DNA from: an uncultured Clostridia bacterium | GTDB lineage: Bacteria; Bacillota; Clostridia; TANB77; CAG-508 | Direction of reading: 5' to 3' | Assembly (NCBI GenBank): GCA_947631315.1 | Contig: CANRLA010000056.1 | Span: forward strand, 1-9,040 | DNA length: 9,040 bases | Shown: piece after piece, positions 1-6,240 of the stretch | Layout of the letters: every line of letters begins with the position of its first letter | How positions within the stretch are numbered: the first letter of the stretch is position 1 | Notes under the pieces: generated by a model | Seen by the model: only the letters and a program-made list of their open reading frames with translations | Told to the model about the DNA's origin: nothing | Databases searched by the model: none | Position numbers and translations under genes: made by a program

Positions 1-76
<76 letters not shown>

Positions 77-82
77 AACAAT

Positions 83-115
83 AAGTAGTAGTTTTAAATG
101 ACGACTACTTTTTTT
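83..115 (+). terminator. Rho-independent terminator after tRNA-Phe
   Basis: AAGTAGT (83-89) pairs with ACTACTT (104-110), with a possible further pair or two inside, and is followed by an uninterrupted T run up to 115. It begins seven bases after the CCA end, the expected place for a terminator of the tRNA transcript. Confidence 0.85.
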
Positions 116-217
116 GTGTTAAATATAGTATTTGTTATTTTACCAACACTTTTGTAATAAAATAAATAAAGGAATTATATAAATGTCAAAAATTATGTAG
201 GAAATATAAAAAACATA

Positions 218-246
218 TTGAAATTTCTACCAAAATATGTTATAAT
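218..246 (+). promoter_or_regulatory. Sigma-A-type promoter of the 338-688 gene
   Basis: TTGAAA (218-223), a 17-base spacer, then a perfect TATAAT (241-246). The predicted transcription start is near 253, giving a leader of about 85 bases before the ATG at 338. The stretch between the tRNA terminator and this promoter (116-217) shows no gene or convincing structure. Confidence 0.85.
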
Positions 247-263
247 AATTATTGACTACGGTC

Positions 264-299
264 TTGAAACCAATAGATTAAAACGTCTAAAGGTTTCAA
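264..299 (+). promoter_or_regulatory. Leader hairpin upstream of the 338-688 gene
   Basis: TTGAAACC (264-271) and GGTTTCAA (292-299) are a perfect 8-bp inverted repeat. Inside it TAGA (274-277) pairs with TCTA (286-289), leaving an AA/AA internal loop and an 8-base apical loop. There is no T run after it, so it is not a simple terminator. It lies wholly in the predicted 5' UTR about 24 bases before the Shine-Dalgarno sequence. It could be a protein-binding site, an mRNA stabiliser or part of a small cis-regulatory RNA. I do not recognise a known riboswitch class. Confidence 0.5.
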
Positions 300-337
300 A
301 AAGTTTCACAAAATAATTTTTGAGGAGGAAGCAAATT

Positions 338-688
338 ATGAATCATGCAACATTAGAGGACAACAAGCGGATAGACGATAAGCCTATCAAGACTGCAAAC
401 TGCAGAGAAAGGATGAACGGCATTGCCTTTTTGCTCAAAAAGGCTCAGTATATCATGTTGATGACTGATGAACAAATGGCCGATTTACTCATGGTTAATA
501 AAGAGGAAATCGAAAATGTTCATTATCTTGAAGACAGCGAAATTGAAACAGATCTGTTGTTCAGATTATATTATGCAGCAGCACTGTTTAGCGGAAAGAA
601 ATACTTGGACAAGGGGGAACGAAACAAGATGCACAGGCTCAAGAAGGCATGTTATAAAGAAATCTCAGGGAGGAATAACTGGTTATAA
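338..688 (+). CDS. Hypothetical protein, 116 aa, HTH-like segment
   Basis: I do not recognise this protein. The start is set at ATG 338 because AGGAGG (323-328) lies 9 bases upstream; an earlier TTG at 320 overlaps that site and is unlikely. There is no signal peptide or membrane segment. The N-terminal 25 residues are polar and charged. Residues 26-41 look like an amphipathic helix. Residues 43-61 (TDEQMADLLMVNKEEIENV) have the spacing of a helix-turn-helix as in Cro/CI-type domains, followed by a helical, hydrophobic stretch (72-85) and a basic C-terminal tail (residues 87-107 with many Lys/Arg). This suggests a small DNA-binding regulator, but that is inference. Its base composition is richer in G+C than the surroundings (positions 361-420 contain 28 G+C of 60) and it uses codons such as CGG, GCC, CTC and AAG that are rarer in the neighbouring genes. 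It forms its own transcription unit, with a promoter at 218-246 and a terminator at 695-733. Confidence 0.75.
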   Translation: MNHATLEDNKRIDDKPIKTANCRERMNGIAFLLKKAQYIMLMTDEQMADLLMVNKEEIENVHYLEDSEIETDLLFRLYYAAALFSGKKYLDKGERNKMHRLKKACYKEISGRNNWL

Positions 689-694
689 TTTGCT

Positions 695-733
695 GGAGGA
701 GAAGTAATTTTACTTCTCCTCCTTAATTTTTTT
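695..733 (+). terminator. Strong Rho-independent terminator
   Basis: GGAGGAGAAGT (695-705) and ACTTCTCCTCC (712-722) form a perfect 11-bp stem around a 6-base loop, followed by TTAA and a T run. It starts six bases after the stop codon at 688 and closes the single-gene unit. It is one of the most GC-rich hairpins in the window. Confidence 0.92.
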
Positions 734-766
734 AATAATAAAAATTTTTTATTTTTACTATTTATA

Positions 767-796
767 TTGACAATTGAATAATCATTCAACTATAAT
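767..796 (+). promoter_or_regulatory. Promoter of the metal-response operon
   Basis: Perfect TTGACA (767-772), an 18-base spacer and a perfect TATAAT (791-796). The predicted transcription start is near 803. The spacer contains the first repressor operator and the start region contains the second, so bound repressor should block RNA polymerase directly. Confidence 0.9.
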
Positions 797-817
797 AACA
801 GTTGAATAGATATTCAA
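774..817 (+). promoter_or_regulatory. Twin ArsR/SmtB-type operators
   Basis: Two perfect dyads of the form TTGAAT-N4-ATTCAA lie at 774-789 and 802-817, offset by 28 bp. The first sits between the -35 and -10 boxes and the second over the predicted start point. AT-rich interrupted palindromes of this kind at the promoter of the regulator's own gene are typical for CadC/SmtB-like repressors, which leave DNA when metal binds. That the gene product of 891-1250 binds here is inferred from position and symmetry. Confidence 0.85.
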
Positions 818-890
818 TTATTAACATATTATTTAAGAAAGATTAATATTATATGAGTTGCAAAACAATATAGAAAGGATGAAATTTTAT

Positions 891-1250
891 ATGGAAAAGA
901 AGTTGGATATGTGCGAAAAGACAGTTATACATAAGGAAATTGTAGAAACTGTGAAAAAGCAATTGCCAAATGATAAGAAAATGGAAAGTTTAGCATTATT
1001 TTATAAAATGTTTAGTGACCCAACAAAAGTTAAAATATTATGGGCATTGGATATAACTGAAATGTGCGTGTGTGATTTAGCAGTAATAACAAATGTTACA
1101 AAATCAGCAATTTCTCATCAATTAAGCTCATTAAAAGAAGCCAATTTAGTAAAATCAAGAAGAGATGGAAAGATAATTTACTATTCTTTAGCTGATAGTT
1201 GTGTAAAAGAAATTCTTGAAAAGGCCGTAATTCACACAATAAATGAATAA
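891..1250 (+). CDS. ArsR/SmtB-family metal-sensing repressor (CadC-like)
   Basis: A winged helix-turn-helix repressor of 119 residues that should shut off its own operon until metal binds. The start is ATG 891, with AGAAAGGA (872-879) 11 bases upstream; in-frame TTG 858 and ATG 879 are less likely because 879 overlaps that site. The core begins at LFYKMFSDPTKVKIL (36-50). The metal motif EMCVCDL (57-63) carries the Cys-x-Cys pair C59/C61, as in CadC alpha-3 sites, and C8 near the N-terminus could be a third thiolate. The recognition helix region is about 67-82 (SAISHQLSSLK at 72-82) and the wing is RRDGKIIYYSL (90-100). The C-terminal helix has D102, C104, H115 and E119 where SmtB-type alpha-5 zinc sites have D-x-H-x10-H-x2-E; a Cys replaces the first His. 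The ligand set suggests Cd/Pb/Zn sensing. It is the first gene of an operon with a heavy-metal ATPase, with 88 bases between them. Confidence 0.93.
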   Translation: MEKKLDMCEKTVIHKEIVETVKKQLPNDKKMESLALFYKMFSDPTKVKILWALDITEMCVCDLAVITNVTKSAISHQLSSLKEANLVKSRRDGKIIYYSLADSCVKEILEKAVIHTINE

Positions 1251-1338
1251 GAATATAATAATGAAAATATAAAAATAAAAGTTTAGAAGACTAAATATAA
1301 CGCCTTATGAGCATAAAAAGAAAGGAACAAAATTTTCT

Positions 1339-3129
1339 ATGAAAGATAAAATTATTAAAATAATAATTAGTGTACTATTATGTATATGTGCAATATTTAT
1401 TCCTACACAAAATTCATGGATAAAACCTGCTTTATTTATAATAAGTTATTTAGTTGTAGGATTTGAAGTAATAAAAGAAGCAATTGAAAAAATCTTAAAA
1501 AAAGATTTTTTTAATGAAAATTTACTTATGACAATTGCGACAATAGGAGCATTGGCTATAAAAGAATTTCCTGAAGCTGTAGCAGTTATGGTACTTTATA
1601 GCATAGGAGAAATTTTTGAAGAACTAGGAGAAGAAAAATCCAAAAAATCCATTATTGATTTAATGAATATAAGACCTGATTATGCTAATTTGAAATTAGA
1701 AGATGGAAAAATAAAAAAGGTAGACCCTAAAGATATAAAAATTGGAGATTTAATTATTGTAAAACCGGGAGAAAAAATTCCTTTAGATGGAATTATAATA
1801 GATGGAAATTCTTCAATAGACACATCTGCTTTAACTGGTGAAAGTATTCCAAAAGAAGCCGCAAAAAATGATGAAGTATTAAGTGGATGTATAAACTTAA
1901 GTGGAATAATTACAATTAAGGTAACAAAATTATATGGAGAATCTACTGTTTCTAAAATATTAGAATTAGTCCAAAGTGCGACCGAAAATAAATCAAGCTC
2001 AGAAAATTTTATTTCTAAATTTTCCAAAATATATACTCCAATTGTAATATTGCTAGCAATAGGTATTTTTATATTTGGAAGTTTAACAAAAACATTATCT
2101 ATTTATGAATGTATATATAGGGCGCTAACATTTTTGGTAATTTCATGTCCTTGTGCACTTGTTATATCAGTACCTTTGAGCTTTTTTAGTGGAATAGGAG
2201 GAGCATCTAAAAAAGGTATTTTAATAAAAGCAAGTAGTTATATGGATATTTTAGCAAATTTAGATACAATTGTTTTTGATAAAACAGGTACTTTAACGAA
2301 AGGCACTTTCGAAGTGCAAGAAATTATAACTAATAATATTTCTAAGGAAGAATTGATTGAATATATAGCTATGGCAGAACATTTTTCAAATCACCCAATA
2401 GCTAATTCTGTAAAAAAACTATACACTAAAAAAGTAAAAATTGATAGAATAACAGATTTAGAAGAAATCTCAGGTAAGGGAATAAAGTGCAAAATAGATG
2501 ATAAAGTTGTATTAGTAGGAAATTTAAAATTAATGGAGCAAGAAAGTATTAATGATATAGAAGAAAGCGAGTATGAGGCTACAAACTTACTTGTTGCAAT
2601 TGATGGAAAATTTGCAGGGAAAATAGTTGTATCTGACACAATAAAAGAAGACAGCTTTAGTCTAGTAGGAAATTTAAAAAAATTAGGAATTAAGAAAACA
2701 GTTATTCTTACAGGAGATAAAGAAAAAATAGCAGAAGAAATAGCAAGAAAATTAAAAGTAGATGAAGTATATTCTGATCTACTTCCAAATGAAAAAATAG
2801 ATAAATTAGAAGAATTGTTAGAATATAATAAAGTAAATAAATTGGGGAAACTAGCTTATGTTGGAGATGGTATTAATGATAGCCCATCTTTGGCTAGAGC
2901 AGATGTTGGTATGGCAATGGGAGCATTAGGCTCAGATGCAGCCATAGAAGCATCTGATGTTGTAATTATGAATGATAAACCAAGCAAAATAATTGATACA
3001 ATAAAAATTTCTAAAAAAACGATTAGAATAGCTAAAGAAAATATTGCATTCTCAATTCTGATAAAAATTTTAATTCTTTTCTTAAGTATTACTCGGAATA
3101 ACAAATATGTGGATGGCTGTATTTGCTGA
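1339..3129 (+). CDS. cadA: Zn/Cd/Pb-type P1B ATPase, C-terminus frameshifted
   Basis: A heavy-metal exporting P-type ATPase that would pump divalent soft metals out of the cell using ATP. The start is ATG 1339, with AGAAAGGA (1319-1326) 12 bases upstream. There is no N-terminal metal-binding domain; the protein begins directly with membrane helices (about 5-21, 31-45). Motifs in order: TGES (166-169, actuator), CPC (270-272, membrane metal site), DKTGT (314-318, phosphorylated Asp314), HP (352-353), SGKG (378-381), TGD (458-460) and GDGIND (509-514). K576 in the seventh helix matches the conserved Lys of ZntA (K693). The frame then goes wrong: after about residue 582 the last residues (SITRNNKYVDGCIC) are unlike the family, while the proper ending is encoded in the next frame up to 3178. 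The present product is 596 residues and lacks the eighth membrane helix with its conserved Asp; the corrected length would be 612. It is the second gene of the ArsR-controlled operon. The CPC class and K576 point to zinc, cadmium or lead rather than copper; the exact metal is inferred. Confidence 0.92.
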   Translation: MKDKIIKIIISVLLCICAIFIPTQNSWIKPALFIISYLVVGFEVIKEAIEKILKKDFFNENLLMTIATIGALAIKEFPEAVAVMVLYSIGEIFEELGEEKSKKSIIDLMNIRPDYANLKLEDGKIKKVDPKDIKIGDLIIVKPGEKIPLDGIIIDGNSSIDTSALTGESIPKEAAKNDEVLSGCINLSGIITIKVTKLYGESTVSKILELVQSATENKSSSENFISKFSKIYTPIVILLAIGIFIFGSLTKTLSIYECIYRALTFLVISCPCALVISVPLSFFSGIGGASKKGILIKASSYMDILANLDTIVFDKTGTLTKGTFEVQEIITNNISKEELIEYIAMAEHFSNHPIANSVKKLYTKKVKIDRITDLEEISGKGIKCKIDDKVVLVGNLKLMEQESINDIEESEYEATNLLVAIDGKFAGKIVVSDTIKEDSFSLVGNLKKLGIKKTVILTGDKEKIAEEIARKLKVDEVYSDLLPNEKIDKLEELLEYNKVNKLGKLAYVGDGINDSPSLARADVGMAMGALGSDAAIEASDVVIMNDKPSKIIDTIKISKKTIRIAKENIAFSILIKILILFLSITRNNKYVDGCIC

Positions 3130-3178
3130 TGTTGGAGTAACTATAATTGCAATTATAAATTCATTAAGATGTATATAA
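3086..3178 (+). pseudogene. Displaced C-terminal end of the P1B ATPase (+1 frame)
   Basis: In the frame one base ahead of the ATPase, 3086-3175 encodes VLLGITNMWMAVFADVGV followed by TIIAIINSLRCI and stop TAA (3176-3178). This is the canonical eighth-helix ending of zinc/cadmium P1B ATPases. The Asp in FADVG lies 21 residues after K576 in the corrected protein (D597), the same spacing as between the conserved Lys693 and Asp714 of E. coli ZntA. The frames switch between about 3083 and 3094. One extra A in CTTAAGTA (3081-3088) would explain it best, because its removal gives a smooth LFLVLLGITNMW. The site is not in a long homopolymer. Confidence 0.88.
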
Positions 3179-3298
3179 TTTTGAAACTAAAAAACTATGA
3201 AAAATATAAAATTAAAATACATAAAAATTTAAATTAAATATATATTAAATTGATACGAAATATAAAATCAAATATATGAAAAATTGCATTAAAAATCA

Positions 3299-3327
3299 TT
3301 GACAAAAAACTATAGTTAAAGGATAAT
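3299..3327 (+). promoter_or_regulatory. Promoter of glgP
   Basis: TTGACA (3299-3304), a 17-base spacer and GATAAT (3322-3327). The predicted start is near 3334, giving an 82-base leader. The spacer contains the perfect 10-bp palindrome AACTATAGTT (3308-3317), a possible but unproven operator. The AT-rich stretch 3179-3298 before it shows neither a gene nor a convincing terminator for the metal operon. Confidence 0.75.
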
Positions 3328-3415
3328 ATTAGTGATTAAAGGCAAAAAAACTAGAAAATTAAAATAAAAGTTAACATATAAAGATAAAATTTTTAAAGTT
3401 ACTAAGGAGGAAAAA

Positions 3416-5989
3416 ATGGCATTTATATTCAACAAAATTACAGTAAAATCACAACTTCCAAAAAGAATAGAAAAAATATATGATATATCATATAATATGT
3501 GGTGGTCATGGAATACAGAATTTTTAAGATTATTTAAGATATTAGATATAGATTTATGGGAAAAATGTAATAAGAGTCCAATTAAGTTTTTAAAATTAGT
3601 ATCACAAGACAAGTTAGAAAAAGCGTCTAAAGATGATACATTTTTAAAGCAGTATGATAAAATTGTAAGTGATTTTGAAAATTATATGAATTCAAAGTCA
3701 ACTTATTTTAGTAGGAAATATCCCGAAAATAAAGATGATTTAATTGCATATTTTTCAGCAGAATATGGACTAGATGAAACAATGCCAATATATTCAGGAG
3801 GATTAGGAATTTTATCAGGTGATCATTTAAAATCTGCAAGTGACATGGGAATTCCATTAGTTGCAGTTGGTCTATTATATAAGAAGGGCTATTTCCATCA
3901 AGAAATAGATGGGCAAGGAAAACAAAAAACACTTTATAGAGATATTAATTTAGATTATCTACCTATAAAACCTGTAAAAGATAAATATGATAAAGACTTA
4001 ATAATAACTTTAAAAATGCCATTAAAAAGGCTTTACTTAAAAGCATGGAAAGTAGAAGTTGGAAGGATTAATCTTTATTTAATGGATTCCGATATTGATG
4101 AAAATATTGAAGAATATAGAGATATAACAACAACTCTTTATGGTGGAGATCAAGAAAGAAGAATACAACAAGAAATGTGCTTAGGTATGGCAGGAGTAAG
4201 TCTTCTTGATAAATTAGGATATAAACCTTCAGTATATCACATGAATGAAGGTCATTCAGCATTTTTAACTTTAGAATTGACTAAAAATATTATAAAAACA
4301 AAAGAAATTTCATTTAATTTAGCAAGAGATATAGTAACTTCTAAAACTGTATTTACAACTCATACACCAGTTCCTGCTGGAAATGATATTTTCCCAATAG
4401 AATTAGTATTAAAATATTTCGATAAATTTTGGACTAAACTTGGAATTACTAAAGATAAATTCTTAGAACTTGGAATGAAACCTAATGATCAAGACAAAAA
4501 TACATTTAATATGGGAATTTTAGCACTAAAAATATCAGGAAGAAAAAATGGAGTAAGCAAACTTCATGGTGCGGTTTCGAGAGAACTATTTTCAGATGTT
4601 TGGCCAATGATACCATCAAATGAAACTCCAATTGATTATGTAACAAATGGTGTACATACTTGTTCATGGCTTGCACCAACAATAAAAGATTTATATAATG
4701 AATATTTGAGACCATATTGGCAAGATAATATACAAGATGATGAAGTGTGGAAGGACATATACAAAATTCCAAATGATGAACTATGGAAAATACATATGTC
4801 ACGAAAAGAAAAACTTTTAAAAATAGTAAAAGAATCTACGACCAATAGATTAAGAAGGGACAATTATTCTTATGAAGAAATTGATAAGATAGTAGGAGGA
4901 CTTGATACAAATATTTTAACTATTGGATTTGCAAGAAGATTTGCAACATATAAAAGAGCAACACTTATATTTAAAGATTTAGAAAGAATAACAAAGATTT
5001 TCAATGAGAAAAATATGCCTGTACAAATAATATTTGCAGGAAAAGCACATCCAAAAGATATAGAAGGACAAGAGCTTATTAAATATATACATGAGTTATC
5101 TTTGAAGCCACAATTTAAAGGAAAAATATTTATATTAGAAAACTATAATATAGGTATGTCAAGATATTTAGTATCAGGAGTTGATGTATGGCTTAATAAT
5201 CCAAGAAGGCCATTGGAAGCATCAGGAACAAGTGGACAAAAAGCAGCAATAAATGGTGTAATAAACTTCAGCGTACTAGATGGTTGGTGGGCAGAAGGAT
5301 ATAATCAAAAGAATGGCTGGGCAATAGGTACAAATGCTGAATATCAAAGTAATGAAGAACAAGATGAGGAAGATGCAAAAAGTTTATATTATACATTGGA
5401 AAATAAGATTATACCAATGTATTATATGAAAAATGAAAAAGGTTATTCAGATATGTGGCTAGAAATGATGAAAAACTGTATAGTATCTAATGCAGGAAGA
5501 TTTAGTACAGCAAGAATGTTACAAGACTATTTACAAAAGTTATATATTCCAATATGCAATTTAGGAAATAAATATTACACAGACTTGAATAATGTTATAA
5601 GCTATGAAGACTGGAAGAATAAAATATTAAAAAATTGGAAAAATATAAAAATAACACAAAGTGTATCAAATTATAATGATGTAACAATAGATGCAGGAAG
5701 TCAAATAAATGTTGAATGTTATTTACAACTTCCAAATGATTTAATAAAAATAGAAAATGTAGAAGTGCAAGTATATTATGGAAAAATAACAAGTGATGGA
5801 ATAGTTGAAGATGTACAAATAAAAACAATGAATTTAGAAAAAGAAAAAGAGAAAAATAGATATAGATATACTGCAAAAATAGAATTAAAAGCAGGTGGAG
5901 ATTATGGTTATACATTCAGGGCAATTCCAAAAAATGAAATGTTGTTAGATTGGCCAAATCTAAATTTAATAAAATGGATTAGTGATTAA
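3416..5989 (+). CDS. glgP: Alpha-glucan (glycogen) phosphorylase, GT35
   Basis: PLP-dependent phosphorylase that removes terminal glucose from alpha-1,4-glucans (glycogen, maltodextrin) with inorganic phosphate and releases glucose 1-phosphate; cytoplasmic. The start ATG 3416 has AAGGAGG (3404-3410) 5 bases upstream. The 857-residue length and the N-terminal domain with MWWSWN (28-33) mark the Thermotoga/actinobacterial type with a DUF3417-like N-terminus rather than the classic E. coli GlgP/MalP type. Motifs: YFSAEYGLDE (112-121), the glycine loop GGLGILSGD (128-136), HMNEGH (275-280), THTPVPAGND (from about 315), ARRFATYKR (506-514), and EASGTSGQK (601-609), where K609 corresponds to the lysine carrying pyridoxal phosphate. 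The last ~100 residues are a beta-rich domain ending in LDWPNLNLIKW. It is transcribed alone, from its own promoter to a terminator just after the stop. No other glycogen gene is in view. No frameshift or lost catalytic residue is seen. Confidence 0.96.
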   Translation: MAFIFNKITVKSQLPKRIEKIYDISYNMWWSWNTEFLRLFKILDIDLWEKCNKSPIKFLKLVSQDKLEKASKDDTFLKQYDKIVSDFENYMNSKSTYFSRKYPENKDDLIAYFSAEYGLDETMPIYSGGLGILSGDHLKSASDMGIPLVAVGLLYKKGYFHQEIDGQGKQKTLYRDINLDYLPIKPVKDKYDKDLIITLKMPLKRLYLKAWKVEVGRINLYLMDSDIDENIEEYRDITTTLYGGDQERRIQQEMCLGMAGVSLLDKLGYKPSVYHMNEGHSAFLTLELTKNIIKTKEISFNLARDIVTSKTVFTTHTPVPAGNDIFPIELVLKYFDKFWTKLGITKDKFLELGMKPNDQDKNTFNMGILALKISGRKNGVSKLHGAVSRELFSDVWPMIPSNETPIDYVTNGVHTCSWLAPTIKDLYNEYLRPYWQDNIQDDEVWKDIYKIPNDELWKIHMSRKEKLLKIVKESTTNRLRRDNYSYEEIDKIVGGLDTNILTIGFARRFATYKRATLIFKDLERITKIFNEKNMPVQIIFAGKAHPKDIEGQELIKYIHELSLKPQFKGKIFILENYNIGMSRYLVSGVDVWLNNPRRPLEASGTSGQKAAINGVINFSVLDGWWAEGYNQKNGWAIGTNAEYQSNEEQDEEDAKSLYYTLENKIIPMYYMKNEKGYSDMWLEMMKNCIVSNAGRFSTARMLQDYLQKLYIPICNLGNKYYTDLNNVISYEDWKNKILKNWKNIKITQSVSNYNDVTIDAGSQINVECYLQLPNDLIKIENVEVQVYYGKITSDGIVEDVQIKTMNLEKEKEKNRYRYTAKIELKAGGDYGYTFRAIPKNEMLLDWPNLNLIKWISD

Positions 5990-5995
5990 TCTAAA

Positions 5996-6028
5996 TATGG
6001 CTCCTTTTTTAAAGGAGTTGTATTCTTC
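5996..6028 (+). terminator. Terminator of glgP
   Basis: CTCCTTT (6001-6007) and AAAGGAG (6011-6017) form a 7-bp stem with a TTT loop; G-U and A-T pairs can extend it outward to about 5996/6022. It begins just after the stop codon at 5989. The T tract after it is interrupted (TTGTATTCTT), so termination may be incomplete. Confidence 0.65.
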
Positions 6029-6112
6029 TAAAAATAAAAAGATAAAAATCAATTTTATAAAAAATACAAATTTATAAGAGGAGTATTTTTACATAAATAA
6101 TGATTAAAATTG

Positions 6113-6141
6113 TTGAAATTAGTATAATATAATGTTATAAT
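6113..6141 (+). promoter_or_regulatory. Promoter of pyk
   Basis: TTGAAA (6113-6118), a 17-base spacer and TATAAT (6136-6141). Two more TATAAT hexamers lie at 6123-6128 and 6128-6133 inside the spacer; their distance to the -35 box is too short for normal use, though they could aid melting or serve alternative starts. The predicted transcription start is near 6148. Confidence 0.8.
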
Positions 6142-6179
6142 AAATTTCGCGTGTAAAAAATTAATGGAGGACAATTAGT

Positions 6180-6239
6180 TTGAAAGAAATTAAAAAAATT
6201 CATACTATGTGTGCCTTGCGAGAAAGGAATAAAATTTAA
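6180..6239 (+). CDS. Possible 19-codon leader ORF of pyk
   Basis: TTG 6180 lies 9 bases after a strong GGAGG (6166-6170) and opens a frame encoding MKEIKKIHTMCALRERNKI with stop TAA at 6237-6239. A single base separates the stop from the pyk ATG at 6241, and the pyk ribosome site AGAAAGGA (6221-6228) is inside the ORF. It is in a different frame from pyk, so it is not an N-terminal extension. If translated it would couple pyk initiation to ribosomes arriving from the leader. Its length is short enough to arise by chance; the well-placed GGAGG and the exact junction are the reasons for listing it. Confidence 0.4.
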   Translation: MKEIKKIHTMCALRERNKI

Positions 6240-6240
6240 A

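Noticed and set aside
320..337. TTG start at 320 for the small protein
   Set aside because: It overlaps the AGGAGG that serves ATG 338, so a ribosome could not use both as described.
253..337. Known riboswitch in the leader of the 116-residue gene
   Set aside because: Only one simple nested hairpin is visible, with no conserved core of a class I recognise and no terminator alternative.
468..707. 79-codon + strand frame overlapping the 338-688 gene
   Set aside because: No ribosome site, it runs inside the better-supported gene and ends within the terminator hairpin.
858..890. TTG start at 858 for the ArsR-family protein
   Set aside because: No ribosome site upstream; AGAAAGGA downstream of it points to ATG 891.
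1282..1295. TTTAG-AAGA-CTAAA hairpin between repressor and ATPase genes
   Set aside because: Only 5 bp, no T run; not enough to call a terminator or processing site.
1307..1342. 11-codon ORF overlapping the ATPase start as ATGA
   Set aside because: No ribosome site upstream of ATG 1307; in such AT-rich DNA a frame of this size is likely chance.
3228..3252. AT-only inverted repeat AATTTAA/TTAAATT downstream of the ATPase
   Set aside because: No GC pairs and no T tract; expected by chance at this composition, so not called a terminator.
6211..6240. GTG start at 6211 adding ten residues to pyruvate kinase
   Set aside because: No ribosome site upstream, and the family begins at the MKKVLRKTKI-like position of ATG 6241.
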